Source: Mermis nigrescens (taxonomy: Eukaryota; Nematoda; Enoplea; Mermithida; Mermithidae). From it: a DNA stretch of 64,000 nt. The notes under the pieces are model-generated. The model ran no database searches, had not been told where the DNA came from, and saw only the letters and a list, made by a program, of their open reading frames with translations. How positions within the stretch are numbered: the first letter of the stretch is position 1; every line of letters begins with the position of its first letter. Location: positions 962,252-1,026,251 of the forward strand of contig JAVLUZ010000191.1 in the NCBI GenBank assembly GCA_036768485.1. Reading direction: 5' to 3'. The position numbers were made by a program, and so were the translations under genes. Shown piece after piece: positions 33,714 through 43,473 of the stretch.

Positions 33714-34568
33714 TAGGTACATAAGTATCATGTATCATAGTTGGCGCGGAGCAGACTGGGTGGGCTGTACGCGCACCTCTCTCTCACATGCCTCATCATT
33801 GCCAATCCCTCATCATTGCGCCCTAAGAAAAGCCAGGGCACAAAATTTTACCACCTCCGCCTATGCTGTAAGATAGGTATATATTTTGTGTTGCGCCCCA
33901 TGTGAATTCATGAACATTTTATAATTTGAGCCCAATACAGCTGAATCGGTAAAAAATTAGGAAAAAACTCCTTTTTATAAGCATGCTTTACACTACTTTA
34001 CACTTTGCACTAGTTTAAATTTACACTAACATAACCCCCACAAAATATAACAATACTACCTTCCCCTCACCCATAACTTATATTGCCTTTGTTTCGGAAC
34101 AAGTTGTTTCGGAACCAACTGTTATGTAAAAAATGGAGCTCTCAAAGCTGATGCATTCATGTATATAAACATTCTAAAATTGGTTAAAAATTAGGAAAAA
34201 TATTTTTCATATGCTCGCTTTACACTAACTGGGCAACTTATATTGACTTTGTTTCGGGACCAGCTGTTACTGTAAAAAATTGATAAAATGCGGAGGAACC
34301 CCTTTTCAGGACCCCTAGCCTTACTGGTGGCTCGCCAGGCACTCTTTAGGCTTACGGGCAGGTCCGGGCAGGGGGGTTCATACCCCAAACCTCCCAGTCC
34401 ACGTATGGGGGAAAAATCTAGCAAACTTTTGATTTGTTACATGTATGGTCGTAACTTGTCAAAAAAAGGTGTTTATAAAAGTGTAAATCAAAAAGGCCAT
34501 ACCAGAGATAATCGAAGGACATTTTGCACCATATTTGCTTTTTCGAAAATATTTTGCGATATATACTC

Positions 34569-34760
<192 letters not shown>

Positions 34761-35289
34761 TAGTGATGTCCCGGTGCCGCTTTTTTTACCGGTGCCGGTA
34801 CCCCCTGTACCGGCGCCGGTGCCGGTGCTACATTAGCATATTATATAGTGTACTATGCTTCTTCAAAAAGGGTTAAATTTCTACCTATTTTTCACCGGAT
34901 GTACATATTAAGGGCAAAATTTCATTTGGCTAGTAACGACTTCATTATTTTTAATTTATGAATACATACATATTATTTTCTCACTTAAGTTAAACAAACA
35001 AAAAATTGTAATTAAATTGAAATTCGAAGAAAAATAAAAGTTAAATAGTGTATTATAAGTTTAAGTGTAGCGCAATCAAGATTGGCTTGTGCAGTAGTTG
35101 ATTCTTTAGTCAAATCGAAATTTGGTTTAAGTGCATTAGTTAAATATTCAACTAGTAAGAAACAAACATGGAAATAGCCACAAAAACTTTTTGAGGTTAA
35201 ATTATTTGAGTTTATCATTTCACATTTTCAAAAGCCTCTGAAAACAAACATGGGATATATTAGTAATGCAAAAGACTTAAATAGAAGTT

Positions 35290-36236
35290 TTGAAAAATGA
35301 GCTTGCTAAGCGAGAGTTGTAAACTAAGAGGAACTTAAAGTTTAAACCTACCATTAAATTATAAAGATAATAATAAAAGATTTAAAGCTTTAAGAAAAAG
35401 AAAAATGTGGTAAATTAAAACAAATTTAAAAGATATGATGAAACATTATTATTGAGAATAGGACGATCACGTGCTATGTATAATGACTCCTTGATTAAAA
35501 GATCAAAAGAGTTGGATGCTCGACTGATAACCTTGAAGCAATCTGATGTAATTGGATGATTGCTATTTGAGATATGTTTGTGAATAGCAGATAAACTATC
35601 ACCCTGAATTGGCTTTCCTGTAGCAAATGAGATGCCAGTATGCTCTGCCATTCTACTCCCAAAATGTCGGCGAGTTTCGCCAATGTGACTAGCCATACAG
35701 CTAGAACACGTATATTTATATACTAAATTTGAGAGTAGCTTAGCAGGTACAGCATCCTTGTTCTTGAAAAACCGGCTGATACACATAACAGGTTTGTAAA
35801 CAAACCTTACTCTAATCTGAGGGTAAAATGCAGATATAACCTTTAGAATCCTGCTGCGTACATTGTAGCCATGCACACCAGTGTAAGGCAAAACAAGAGA
35901 ATAGCATAGTTTATCACACCCAAATTTTATGTCATCACTCTTATTATAAACTTTTGTCATAAAGTCTGATATGACCTTATCAATCAAGCTAAGCGGATAC
36001 TCATTTTGCAGTAGAGTCTGCTTCAGCTTGTCAATATCAGAGACAAAAGTCTGATATGAGTTACAAATCATGTGAATACGACTCACAAGTGTCTTTATTA
36101 AACCGACTTTATAGGCAAAAGGAATGAAATGAATGAATGTCTTTTATTATTTTCTTTATAATTTATTGGTAGGTTTAAACATTAAGTTCCTCTTAGTTTA
36201 CAACTCTCGCTTAGCAAGCTCATTTTTCAAAACTAT
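35290..36236 (-). mobile_element. Truncated Penelope-like element with inverted ends
   Basis: Both ends carry the same ~95-bp sequence in inverted orientation (GAAAAATGAGCTTGCTAAGC at the left, its complement at the right). AAATAGAAGTT at 35279-35289 and 36237-36247 is an exact 11-bp target duplication. Inside is a single frame with a GIY-YIG endonuclease domain, the C-terminal part of Penelope-like retroelements. The reverse transcriptase is missing, so the copy is 5'-truncated. Penelope-like elements are known to have terminal repeats in direct or inverted arrangement. Confidence 0.88.
35415..36086 (-). CDS. GIY-YIG endonuclease domain of a Penelope-like element
   Basis: A 223-residue frame, 5'-truncated relative to a full polyprotein, so the ATG at 36086 is probably not the original start. 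Residues ~120-150 read LVYKYTCSSCMASHIGETRR, the GIY-YIG core preceded by the CxxC of the Penelope zinc finger. The finger's histidines follow (AEHTGIS, then AIHKHISNSNHP). The motif Tyr of YIG is His (SHIGE), while the downstream Arg is present. A conserved C-terminal E (KESLYI) is also present, in the usual position for the metal-binding Glu. In the family the domain nicks target DNA for target-primed reverse transcription. Whether this copy is active is doubtful given the missing RT and the Tyr change. Confidence 0.88.
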   Translation of the reverse strand: MSRIHMICNSYQTFVSDIDKLKQTLLQNEYPLSLIDKVISDFMTKVYNKSDDIKFGCDKLCYSLVLPYTGVHGYNVRSRILKVISAFYPQIRVRFVYKPVMCISRFFKNKDAVPAKLLSNLVYKYTCSSCMASHIGETRRHFGSRMAEHTGISFATGKPIQGDSLSAIHKHISNSNHPITSDCFKVISRASNSFDLLIKESLYIARDRPILNNNVSSYLLNLF

Positions 36237-36857
36237 AAATAGAAGTTCATTTACAAAGTTTTAACAAGCTTTTTCTGAATAATCTGCAGGGAAAAGTTTT
36301 GCATAAAAACTATTTTAAAATTCTAGCTGCGTTTTACGGTCTTCTGCTCACGGAATGGAAAAATAAAAATGGATTTGATGAAATTAAGTTGAAAACTACT
36401 CTGAGGTACTCATCCTTCTTGCCTACAGATGGTAGAATTAGAAGAACTTTCCACTCTAGATATCGATGTTCTTAATTTTAATTTACTTTATTTATTAGTG
36501 TCCACGCTTCTTGCTGTTAATTAATGTTTTCAATAAGATGTGTTTCGTTGAATGAATAATTCATTTTTAAAGCTCGAAGACTTGTTCTGAAGTTCAGTCA
36601 AAATGCTTCACTATGCTAATCAGAAGATTTTATTAACAAAATGCTACCGTTTTGCGCCTTTATTCATTAAATTGGTGATAAATGAGCTTCAATTATTCTT
36701 TTTACACTAATTTTTTCTCTTTTATCTAGCACCGGCACCGGCGCCGGTACCAGCCTAGCACCGGCCCGGTGGCGGTGCTTAGGCACCAACATAATTATGT
36801 ACGTGATTTATGATTAAAACATTTTATTCCACTTATTTAGGACAAACAGTGCAAATC

Positions 36858-37175
36858 GTACATGTAGCGACAGGATATAAGATCCCTCACCCATAGTTTG
36901 TCGCCCCATCTCACCCCAGAGTCAGAAAATGTTTGACCCCTTGACCACGTTTAGCCGAAAATATCATTTACCAAAAAATAAATTTTCCCCCACCCATTTT
37001 GGCAAAAACCTGCGCTGCTTGGCCATTTCTGCAAAAAAAAATTTCAAAAATCAGACGTCATTTACCCCCTCCCCTCATTTTTGGCGAAAACGTGCGTTTT
37101 TTGACCACTTTGGCCAAAAATTGAAGGTCGTTAACCCGTACCCCATTTTTAGCGAAAACTTGCGTTTTTTGAATA
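36858..37175 (+). repeat. Family D related sequence, extended/duplicated (D4)
   Basis: Starts near CATGTAGCGACAGGATATAAG and contains several repeats of GGCCATTTTTGGC...AAAACTTGCG units, as in family D interiors. Confidence 0.6.
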
Positions 37176-37190
37176 TTTTTGGCCGAAAAT

Positions 37191-37560
37191 TGTACAATGC
37201 TCGCCATGAAAGTTAGAGCACCATCATTGTCAAATTAATAATAGATGGTGTGCATACCTGGGCGTGGGGGAGTTTGGGGAGTATGCACCCCCTGAAACCG
37301 AAATACCCCCCAAAATTCAATTTTTGAAATTTATTCTGCTTTTTTCGCAATTTTTTGATACTAACGGATAATCCCCGATGAGAAACGTTGAAAAATGGTG
37401 TTTTTCCGCCATACAACCATTTTTAAGGCCATTTTTTAGCTTTGAACCTTTGAAAAAATCTTGCACCCCCAGAACTTTGATGCCGCCCACCTATGTTCGC
37501 GACGCATCATCCAAAATTAATCTGATAATGAAGGGGCGTCAACTTTCATGGCAAGCACTA
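37191..37560. mobile_element. Foldback MITE family K (copy 3), split by A14
   Basis: TGTACAATGCTCGCCATGAA at the left and TTCATGGCAAGCACTA at the right, with inverted AATTAAT...ATCA arms. The middle is replaced by a family A insertion. Confidence 0.82.
37253..37495 (-). mobile_element. Family A MITE (A14), nested in foldback MITE
   Basis: CATACCTGGGCG to GCCGCCCACCTATG. Flanks do not match each other, which suggests a deletion of the host element's centre after insertion. Confidence 0.85.
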
Positions 37561-37937
37561 GGGCATTCAACCCCGTTTTTGACGAAAAATTGCGCTTTTC
37601 AGGCCATTTTTTGGCCGAAAAATTTTAAGGTCATTTGACCAACCCCCTTTTTCGCAAGAATTTGCGTTTTCTGGCCAGTTTTGGCCAAAAAGATCATGTA
37701 CACCAATTTGCGCCAAAAACTGGCGTTTTTTCGGCCACTTTTGGCCAAAAACTGGTGGCCAAAGTGACCGGAGGCCTTCTCCTAAATTTCGAGCCGTTGC
37801 GTGTGTTATGTTGTAGATAACGCAAGAAAGTGTAAAGTACTTCGTTCTTTTCGTCGCATGAAAATAGCAATCATCGGCCGTGCGGATCCATTTTAGGAGC
37901 AAGGCGTCCCCTTTTTCGATCTGAAAAATAGCATCCA

Positions 37938-38119
37938 CAGGCGTGTATCTTTGGGGACATGCGGGGGGGGGGGTTCGGACCAACCGATAAAAAAATTCAG
38001 AAAAAAACGGAAAAATAGGACTATTTAAACTTTATTTTGTGCTGGTTTCGGTTTTTTGGGCTTAGTCCCCCAAAAATTAGTGTTGCCCCCCCAAAATACG
38101 ACGGCCAGCTACGCGCCTG
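37938..38119 (+). mobile_element. Family E hAT-like MITE (E2)
   Basis: CAGGCGTGTATCTTTGGGG to GGCCAGCTACGCGCCTG. Flanks AGCATCCA and ATCACCCA match at 6 of 8. Confidence 0.78.
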
Positions 38120-38315
38120 ATCACCCATCGATGGAAAACGTGATCGAAAAAAATCGGAGCGTTCACTGATTTTATTTATTTATCAAAGCAAAATTTATAG
38201 CGTTTTAATGATGAAAATCGATTGATTAAAGGGGGGCAATTCATTTATCGATCAACTATTAATTCATAAATTAATTAAACATTAATTAAAAGGTAAGCAA
38301 TAAGCAGAAAATCGC

Positions 38316-38321
38316 TTTATT
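38316..38321 (-). terminator. Possible polyadenylation signal AATAAA for gene 2
   Basis: AATAAA on the minus strand about 135 bp downstream of the stop codon at 38456. Position is plausible for the 3' end of the MTA-like gene; there is no independent evidence. Confidence 0.45.
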
Positions 38322-38455
38322 TACTTGGATTTCGATCAATAAGTATTTAGCGCAGAACATAGAATAATAACTTCTCCGACTAAATTAGCCAACTAACTAA
38401 TCACTCGATCGATAATTAATTAACTTAAATAATAATTAATTAATTAATTCAAGTT

Positions 38456-38592
38456 TTATAGCGTTACTTCGGTGGTTTTCAGTTTTTTCGCCGGCGACGC
38501 GGCCACATTCCACGAGCAGCCATTTTGGGCGCGTTTTTGGGGAAGAGCCGAAGGCATCGGTGCAGCAATAATAATGTTTGGGGCGGCTGAAG
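38456..38592 (-). CDS. MTA1-like: MTA-like gene, terminal exon
   Basis: Acceptor TATTCATTATAG at 38594-38593, phase 1 in, stop TAA at 38458-38456. It encodes NIIIAAPMPSALPQKRAQNG, then CSWNVAASPAKKLKTTEVTL. A second AG six bases further (CTTCAG) would also be in frame. It is a GC-rich island in AT-rich DNA, and its phase matches the donor of the exon at 46169. The sequence of this tail is not itself conserved enough to name; assignment rests on strand, phase and order. Confidence 0.65.
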
Positions 38593-38667
38593 CTATAATG
38601 AATACGTACAAAGAATATATGAATAATTTGGGCAATTATGAAATTAATAAGTTGCGTATATAAAGAA

Positions 38668-38701
38668 GGTGAATGAATGAATGAATGAATGAATGAATGA
38701 A
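38668..38701 (+). repeat. (GAAT)n microsatellite
   Basis: About eight GAAT units. Confidence 0.95.
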
Positions 38702-38749
38702 TATAGGTAAATTATATAGATAAATAAATGAATGGATTACGTTGATAAG

Positions 38750-39345
38750 CGGCACGTAGCTCTGGGGGAAATGGGGGGGTCTAGACCCCCCAAAATTCAG
38801 AAAAAAACCGGAAAAATAAGACTTTTTAAACCTTATTTTGCGCTATTTTTGGTCTTTTTGGACCCTGGACCATACATGATCTTGGGGGGGGGGGGTGGGG
38901 GTTAGGGGGTTTTCACCCCCCGCAGGATCATTTTTCAACCCCCGCAAAAAATTTTTCACCCCCCAGCATTGGCGATTTTTCAGAAGTTTCCTGAACTTAT
39001 CTGAAAATTGGTAGAAAAAGTGTCTTTATAAGGGGTTTTAGCTATCTATTTGCTCAAAATCGCCAAATTTTCGGCGCTTCGCGCCATATATTCATGTTTT
39101 AAGCGATATATTTGTCAATTTATTCGACTTTTTTCTAAATTTTTTTCATAATTTTATGCTCTAGAAGGATAGAGTATCGTCAGAAACGCCAAAAAACGAT
39201 GTTTTTTTAACGCGTACCGGCCATTTTTGGGCCCAAAAAAGGCACTTTAAGTTTTCACCCCCCTATCCCATGCTGTGCATGTATGCCTTGGACCCACGAA
39301 AATTGGTGTTGCCCCCCAAAAATAGTACGGCCAGCTACGTGCCTG
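38750..39345 (-). mobile_element. Family E MITE (E3) with exact 8-bp duplication, holding B2
   Basis: CGGCACGTAGCTCTGGGGG to CCAGCTACGTGCCTG. TTGATAAG is found at 38742-38749 and 39346-39353, an exact 8-bp duplication. Family B sequence 38871-39285 is inserted within it. Confidence 0.93.
38871..39285 (+). mobile_element. Family B hAT-like element (B2), nested in E3
   Basis: CATACATGATCTTGGGGGG to CATGCTGTGCATGTATG, 415 bp. Flanks CCCTGGAC and CCTTGGAC match at 7 of 8. It contains the GGCGCTTCGCGCC hairpin and the AGAGTATCGTCAGAAACGCC segment shared by all B copies. Best reference copy of the family. Confidence 0.93.
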
Positions 39346-39545
39346 TTGATAAGTAGATTACTAGATTAATGAGTAAAGAAATAAATGAAATAATAATAAC
39401 TAAATAAATTAATTAATTAATACAAATGCAAACAGCTTATGAATACGTGCGCGCTAATTAGCGAAGAACCCCTGATCTGCAAAAAACCAAAAGGAAAAGC
39501 ACAGATCTTGATGAGCTTGCACGATTATGATTAAAGGGATAGGAC

Positions 39546-39784
39546 CATGCCTGGGCGTGGGAGGGGTTTGCGGGTATGCGACCCCAGAAACCAAAATACC
39601 CCCAGAATTCAATTTTTGAAATTTTTTAGGTTTTTTTTTCGCAATTTTTCGATGCCAATGGATAGTGCTCGATGAGAAACGTTAGAAAATGGTGTTTTTC
39701 GCCATACCAACATTTTTACGGCCATTTTTTGACCTTTGAAAAAAATCTTGCATCCCCCCAGAACTTTGATGCCGCTCACCTATG
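39546..39784 (-). mobile_element. Family A MITE (A15)
   Basis: CATGCCTGGGCG to GCCGCTCACCTATG; flanks GATAGGAC and GATAGGGC match at 7 of 8. Confidence 0.9.
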
Positions 39785-39809
39785 GATAGGGCTTATACAG
39801 CGCAGCGCC

Positions 39810-40216
39810 TTATAGATGCACAAAGTCAGGTGTAGGGGGGTAGGGAAAAGGTGGGGGGAGGGGGTAAAATTCCAAATAATCCGAACCGGTTAATTTAGTA
39901 TTTACGACTATTTTTAGCTATGCTAATGAGTAAAATGATCAAAATAGCCTACAAAACGTTTTTCGTGATAATACCGCATTTTTAGTCCATTTAGACGGCA
40001 TTGCATCGTTTTTAACAATAAAAAAAGAGAAATTGATCAATTTGGGTGTTTTTTGAGTAAAAATACCATAAGCGTATTAATCCGGCGCGAAGTGCCGGAC
40101 AAATTTGAAATTATTACTATTTTTGTCCTCAAAAGTGACGCATAAAAACGTCGTGTCACCTCAAAATCACGCGAGAGTACTCGTGTAGGTGACCCTTCGG
40201 ACTGTAATACCCCTCA
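39810..40216 (+). mobile_element. Family L repeat (copy 1)
   Basis: Matches 53340-53755: starts GATGCACAAAGTCAGG, contains TTAATTTA...ACGATTTTT and CCGGCGCGAAGTGCCGG, ends CACCCCTAATGTGCATGTATG. Termini again contain TGCACA/TGTGCA. Confidence 0.75.
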
Positions 40217-40501
40217 CCCCTAATGTGCATGTATGCAGCGTCTAAGTTTTAGGGGTGGGGGACTGGCTGGGGAGTCCAAAAATTTTCAAAGGTCAAAAGA
40301 GTGCCAAAAATTGCTTATGGGGCTAAAAAGATCATTTTTCATGTCTCTAACCGAGTTCTTCCAATCGGACTGTAACAAAATTGCGATTTTTAACGTGCGA
40401 AATATAGACATTACACTGGTCCCATATTGTGGAATACTAAATAAGCATCTTTGATGCTAAAAAGCGAAAAAAATGAATGAAGTAACAGGGAGAGTGGCCA
40501 C

Positions 40502-40749
40502 CAAAGGTGGGTGGCACTAAAGTTCTGGTGGGGGGTGCAAGATTTTTCAAAGGTCAAAAAATGGCCTTAAAAATGGTGGTATGGCGAAAAAACAGTTTTT
40601 CAACGTTTCTCTTCGAGTACTATCCATTGGCATAAAAAATTGCGGAAAAAAACCAAAAAAATTTCAAAAATTAAATTCTGGGGGGGGCGTATTTTAGTTT
40701 CTGGAGGGGATGCATACCCCCTCCAAACTCCCCCTCACGCCCAAGTATG
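40502..40749 (+). mobile_element. Family A MITE (A16) with exact 8-bp duplication
   Basis: CAAAGGTGGGTGGCACT to CTCACGCCCAAGTATG, 248 bp. GTGGCCAC at 40494-40501 and 40750-40757 is exact. Confidence 0.93.
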
Positions 40750-40812
40750 GTGGCCACCCCATTGCATCTGACGGCAAAAGTGAATAATCAAATAAAAAAT
40801 ATATCTGCAGAC

Positions 40813-41241
40813 AGTGGAGGATATAGGATTTTCGTAAGGAGGGCGGTACGTGTCCTTGGGGAGTATGGAGAAGGGGTTTTGTTTGACCCCTCCCTCAGAA
40901 TGGCAACTACCCCCCCCCCCACCGCAAATGGCCGCAACCCCCCAGAATTGCCCTTTATTTGTAAAAATTGTAAAAAGTGTGCTTTTCAAGCGTTTTTAGC
41001 TCATTTTTGGCTCCAAATTACAATATTTTCGGAAGCGCCGTATACACATTTTTTGACTACATGTTGTCCAATTTACTCAATTTTTTCAAATTTTTATGTT
41101 TTACAAAGAGCGGGCATTGTCTGAAAGTCAGAGAACAGAATTTTTGACGTGAAACCATCGTTTTTTAGACACAAAAAGCCACTTTTTTTAAACAAATTTT
41201 CTGGGCCTGACCCCCTCCGTAATTTACATGCAGTACATGTA
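40813..41241 (+). repeat. Family C/B chimeric element
   Basis: Begins like family C (CAGTGGAGGATATAGGATTTT) but continues as a family B body (GCGCCGTATACACATTTTTTGAC) and ends TTTACATGCAGTACATGTATGG. Confidence 0.6.
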
Positions 41242-41345
41242 TGGAGCGGACCACTGTTTTTTTTTTGTACGAGCCTCTTTGTACATGTACAAAGATCTCC
41301 GAAAAAGTCTTTGTACGAGCGAAAATTTTTTTGTACATATAACGT
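41236..41345 (+). repeat. CTTTGTACATGTACAAAG palindrome repeat (family I)
   Basis: Contains CTCTTTGTACATGTACAAAG followed by a further CTTTGTAC copy. The same motif recurs at 41905-41995, 43815-43905, 44180-44265, 60405-60470, 60630-60715, 60975-61050, 61125-61200 and 62250-62300. Confidence 0.8.
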
Positions 41346-42004
41346 ATAGATATGCAATTGAATGTACACATTTTTACATACTACTAGATTGTTATCCGTG
41401 ACCCGCTTGCTTCGCAAAAGGTGTAACTTTGTCCTAAATTCAGCTGGTTATATTAGTTCGGCCCAAAATGTCAAAATGTTCATGAGTTTTAGGTTGAAAT
41501 TACACATAAAATTCGACTCAGTTAGTTAAAATGACTTATGTTACACAATTAAAAATAATAAGCTGTTGCAATGTGTTGACTGAATCTCATAATAGACACC
41601 AATTTGCTTATGAATTTGATGCAACGCAAAGATAAATGAGTCAATTTTATCTCCAAACGGCAGAAAACAGTGCAAAGTTGTATAATACTTCTTTTTTTCT
41701 GCATAAAATCTCTATAAAACAGTAGAAATACATGTAAAAGATGCTTTAATCTGTACAAAGATGCTTACAGATAGATATTGGAGTGTTAAATGCTCGCGCT
41801 TTCAGCTAAATAGAATGTAATTATGATACTCGGCGCGAAGCGCCGAAAATTTTTTGAAATTTTGCTAAAAAATACTCAAAAAACGTTAAAATTACTATTA
41901 CTCTGCCCCAAAAAGTCTTTGTACATTGTACAAAGATGGCTCCGAAAAATCTTTGTACGAGCCCCAAAATCTTTGTCTCGTACAAAACAAAAACAGTGGA
42001 GCGG

Positions 42005-42790
42005 ACTATAAACTTTTCCCAAAACAGTCGAAATTGGATCCGAAAATCCGTCCTTCACGTGCGAAATAGCGTTTAGCGGCGGTTTATATGGTCTGCTTTT
42101 ATTTAAAATCAATTTTAGCCCAACATTTTCTCGACGATTTTGAATTCAGGACAATTTTTTGCGAAAAAATTGTTAAATTTCTTAAGTGGCGAAAATCGGC
42201 GCAAAGCGCCGGAAAATTTTTAAAATCTGGGTGAAAGAAATTTGGGGGCCTGCCCGTCGAAGTTTTAAAATTTATGCTAGAAAATGGAAGAAAACTATGA
42301 TAAAATAGCTGTTTCGGCTCCAGAAATCTTTTTAGGAGTCATGAAAATATGTATTGGGCGTGGGGGCTCGGAGGGTATGCAACCCACCCCCGAGAAACCA
42401 AAATACCCCCCCCCCCCAGAAACCAAAATACCCCCCAGAAACCAAAATACCCCAGAATTCAATTTTTGAAATTTATTTTGTTTTTTTCCCACAATTTTTT
42501 GATGCCAATGGATAGTGCTCGATAAGAAACGTTGACAAATGGTGATTTTTCGCCATACCACCATTTTTGAGGCCATTATTGACCTTTGAAAAAAGCTTGC
42601 ACCCCCAGAACTTTGGTGCCGTCTACCTATGCTCCCTGGTCGTCAAGAAAGTAAGTAATTGCAATTAATACAAAAGCATTACTCAGCGCAGAAATATTTA
42701 AGAAATTATGATCACCGACTGTCAAAAATCATTGCAAATCTCCTATTCATTCTTTATCTCGCCAATTATGTTGAATTAAGGGAAGTGGCT
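42005..42790 (+). mobile_element. Family C element (copy 4), degraded, holding A17
   Basis: The interior matches family C copy 3 (AACTTTTCC...ACAGTCGAAA, CGTGCGAAATAGCG, CGGCGCAAAGCGCCGG, CAAGAAAGTAAGTAATTGC). Family A copy A17 interrupts it. Termini not clear. Confidence 0.7.
42349..42630 (-). mobile_element. Family A MITE (A17), nested in family C
   Basis: ATGTATTGGGCGTGGGGG to GCCGTCTACCTATG, interrupting family C sequence between ATGAAAAT and CTCCCTGGTCG. Confidence 0.82.
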
Positions 42791-42792
42791 GC

Positions 42793-43120
42793 CATACATG
42801 CACAGCATGGGAATTCTGGGGTGGGGGGAAGTTGAAATTATAAAGTGCCTTTTTGGGTACAAAAATGGTAGGTACGCGTCAAGAACATCGTTTTTCAGTG
42901 TTTCTGACGTTGCTATCGTTATAGAGCATAAAAATAAAAAATTTCGAAAAAGATCAAAAAAGTCGGAAAAAAGTGAAAAAAATATACTTCAAACATGAGT
43001 ATAATGGCGCGAAGCGCCGGACATATGGCACGGTTGAGCAAAATTTTTAGAAACTTTCAAAAAGTCGTCCATTCTGGGGGATGGAAGCAAACTTTTTGCG
43101 CTGGCGAAAATTTATATGCC
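42793..43120 (-). mobile_element. Family B element, reverse orientation (B3), truncated
   Basis: CATACATGCACAGCATGGGAA to GGATGGAAGCAAACTTTTTG. Its expected GC-rich far end is missing; the hAT-like element 2 begins just after it. Confidence 0.78.
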
Positions 43121-43473
43121 ATATGTACTAGGGATGTTCCGGTTCCAGGTTTTTCAAAAAAATCGGTTCCGGTTCCGGTTCTTCGAAAACAAGAATTTCG
43201 GTTCCGGTTTCGGTTCTTGCGTAAATTGGAACCGTCGGTTCCGGTTCCGGTTCTTCAACTAGAGAACCGTCGGTTCCGGTTCCGGTTCTCGGTTCCTGTG
43301 TTGAAGTATGTACGCTCTTGATAGCTTGACTTCACCGGAACATGTGACGATGTAATCAAAAGATAAATTATTCAGGAAGTCGTTTCTATCTGGCAACTGC
43401 ACGTTCAAATAAGTTTTACGTCTAGTTGACAATTTACTTATAAATCACTGAATATTATCTATGTGTTTCTTAA

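Larger units (their letters stand above)
28930..34405. repeat. Giant imperfect palindrome, ~2.7-kb arms
   Basis: The sequence from about 28950 to 31695 is matched in reverse complement by 31743 to 34378, around an AT-rich spacer of about 47 bp. Clear anchors: CCTGCCCGGA...CCCGTAAGCC at 28956 pairs with its complement near 34350, and GGCGCACTGACCAGTTTGT at 31676 pairs with ACAAACTGGCCAGTGCGCC at 31746. The arms differ by many substitutions, by indels and in GT-repeat length. The right outer edge ends like family A (CCCAGTCCACGTATGG). Structurally it resembles a foldback element; no transposase is present. Confidence 0.9.
34761..36797 (+). mobile_element. hAT-like element 1, GGTGCC/GGTACC hexamer ends
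   Basis: Left end TAGTGATGTCCCGGTGCCG, right end inverse TAATTATGTTGGTGCC. Just inside both ends are GC-rich hexamer arrays, GGTGCC/GGCGCC/GGTACC at 34771-34830 and the inverse at 36730-36785. The AT-rich interior hosts a Penelope-like insertion; no hAT frame was recognised. No clear 8-bp duplication was found, partly because the left flank is the AT microsatellite. Confidence 0.75.

Noticed and set aside
38472..38663. Plus-strand 63-residue frame
   Set aside because: Antisense shadow of the terminal MTA exon.
41829..41845. GGCGCGAAGCGCC palindromes as bacterial-type terminators or REP sequences
   Set aside because: The window is clearly eukaryotic and the palindromes sit inside MITE families.
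43136..43321. Arg-Phe/Val-Pro rich frame (VPVPV)
   Set aside because: Translation of the GGTTCC hexamer array.
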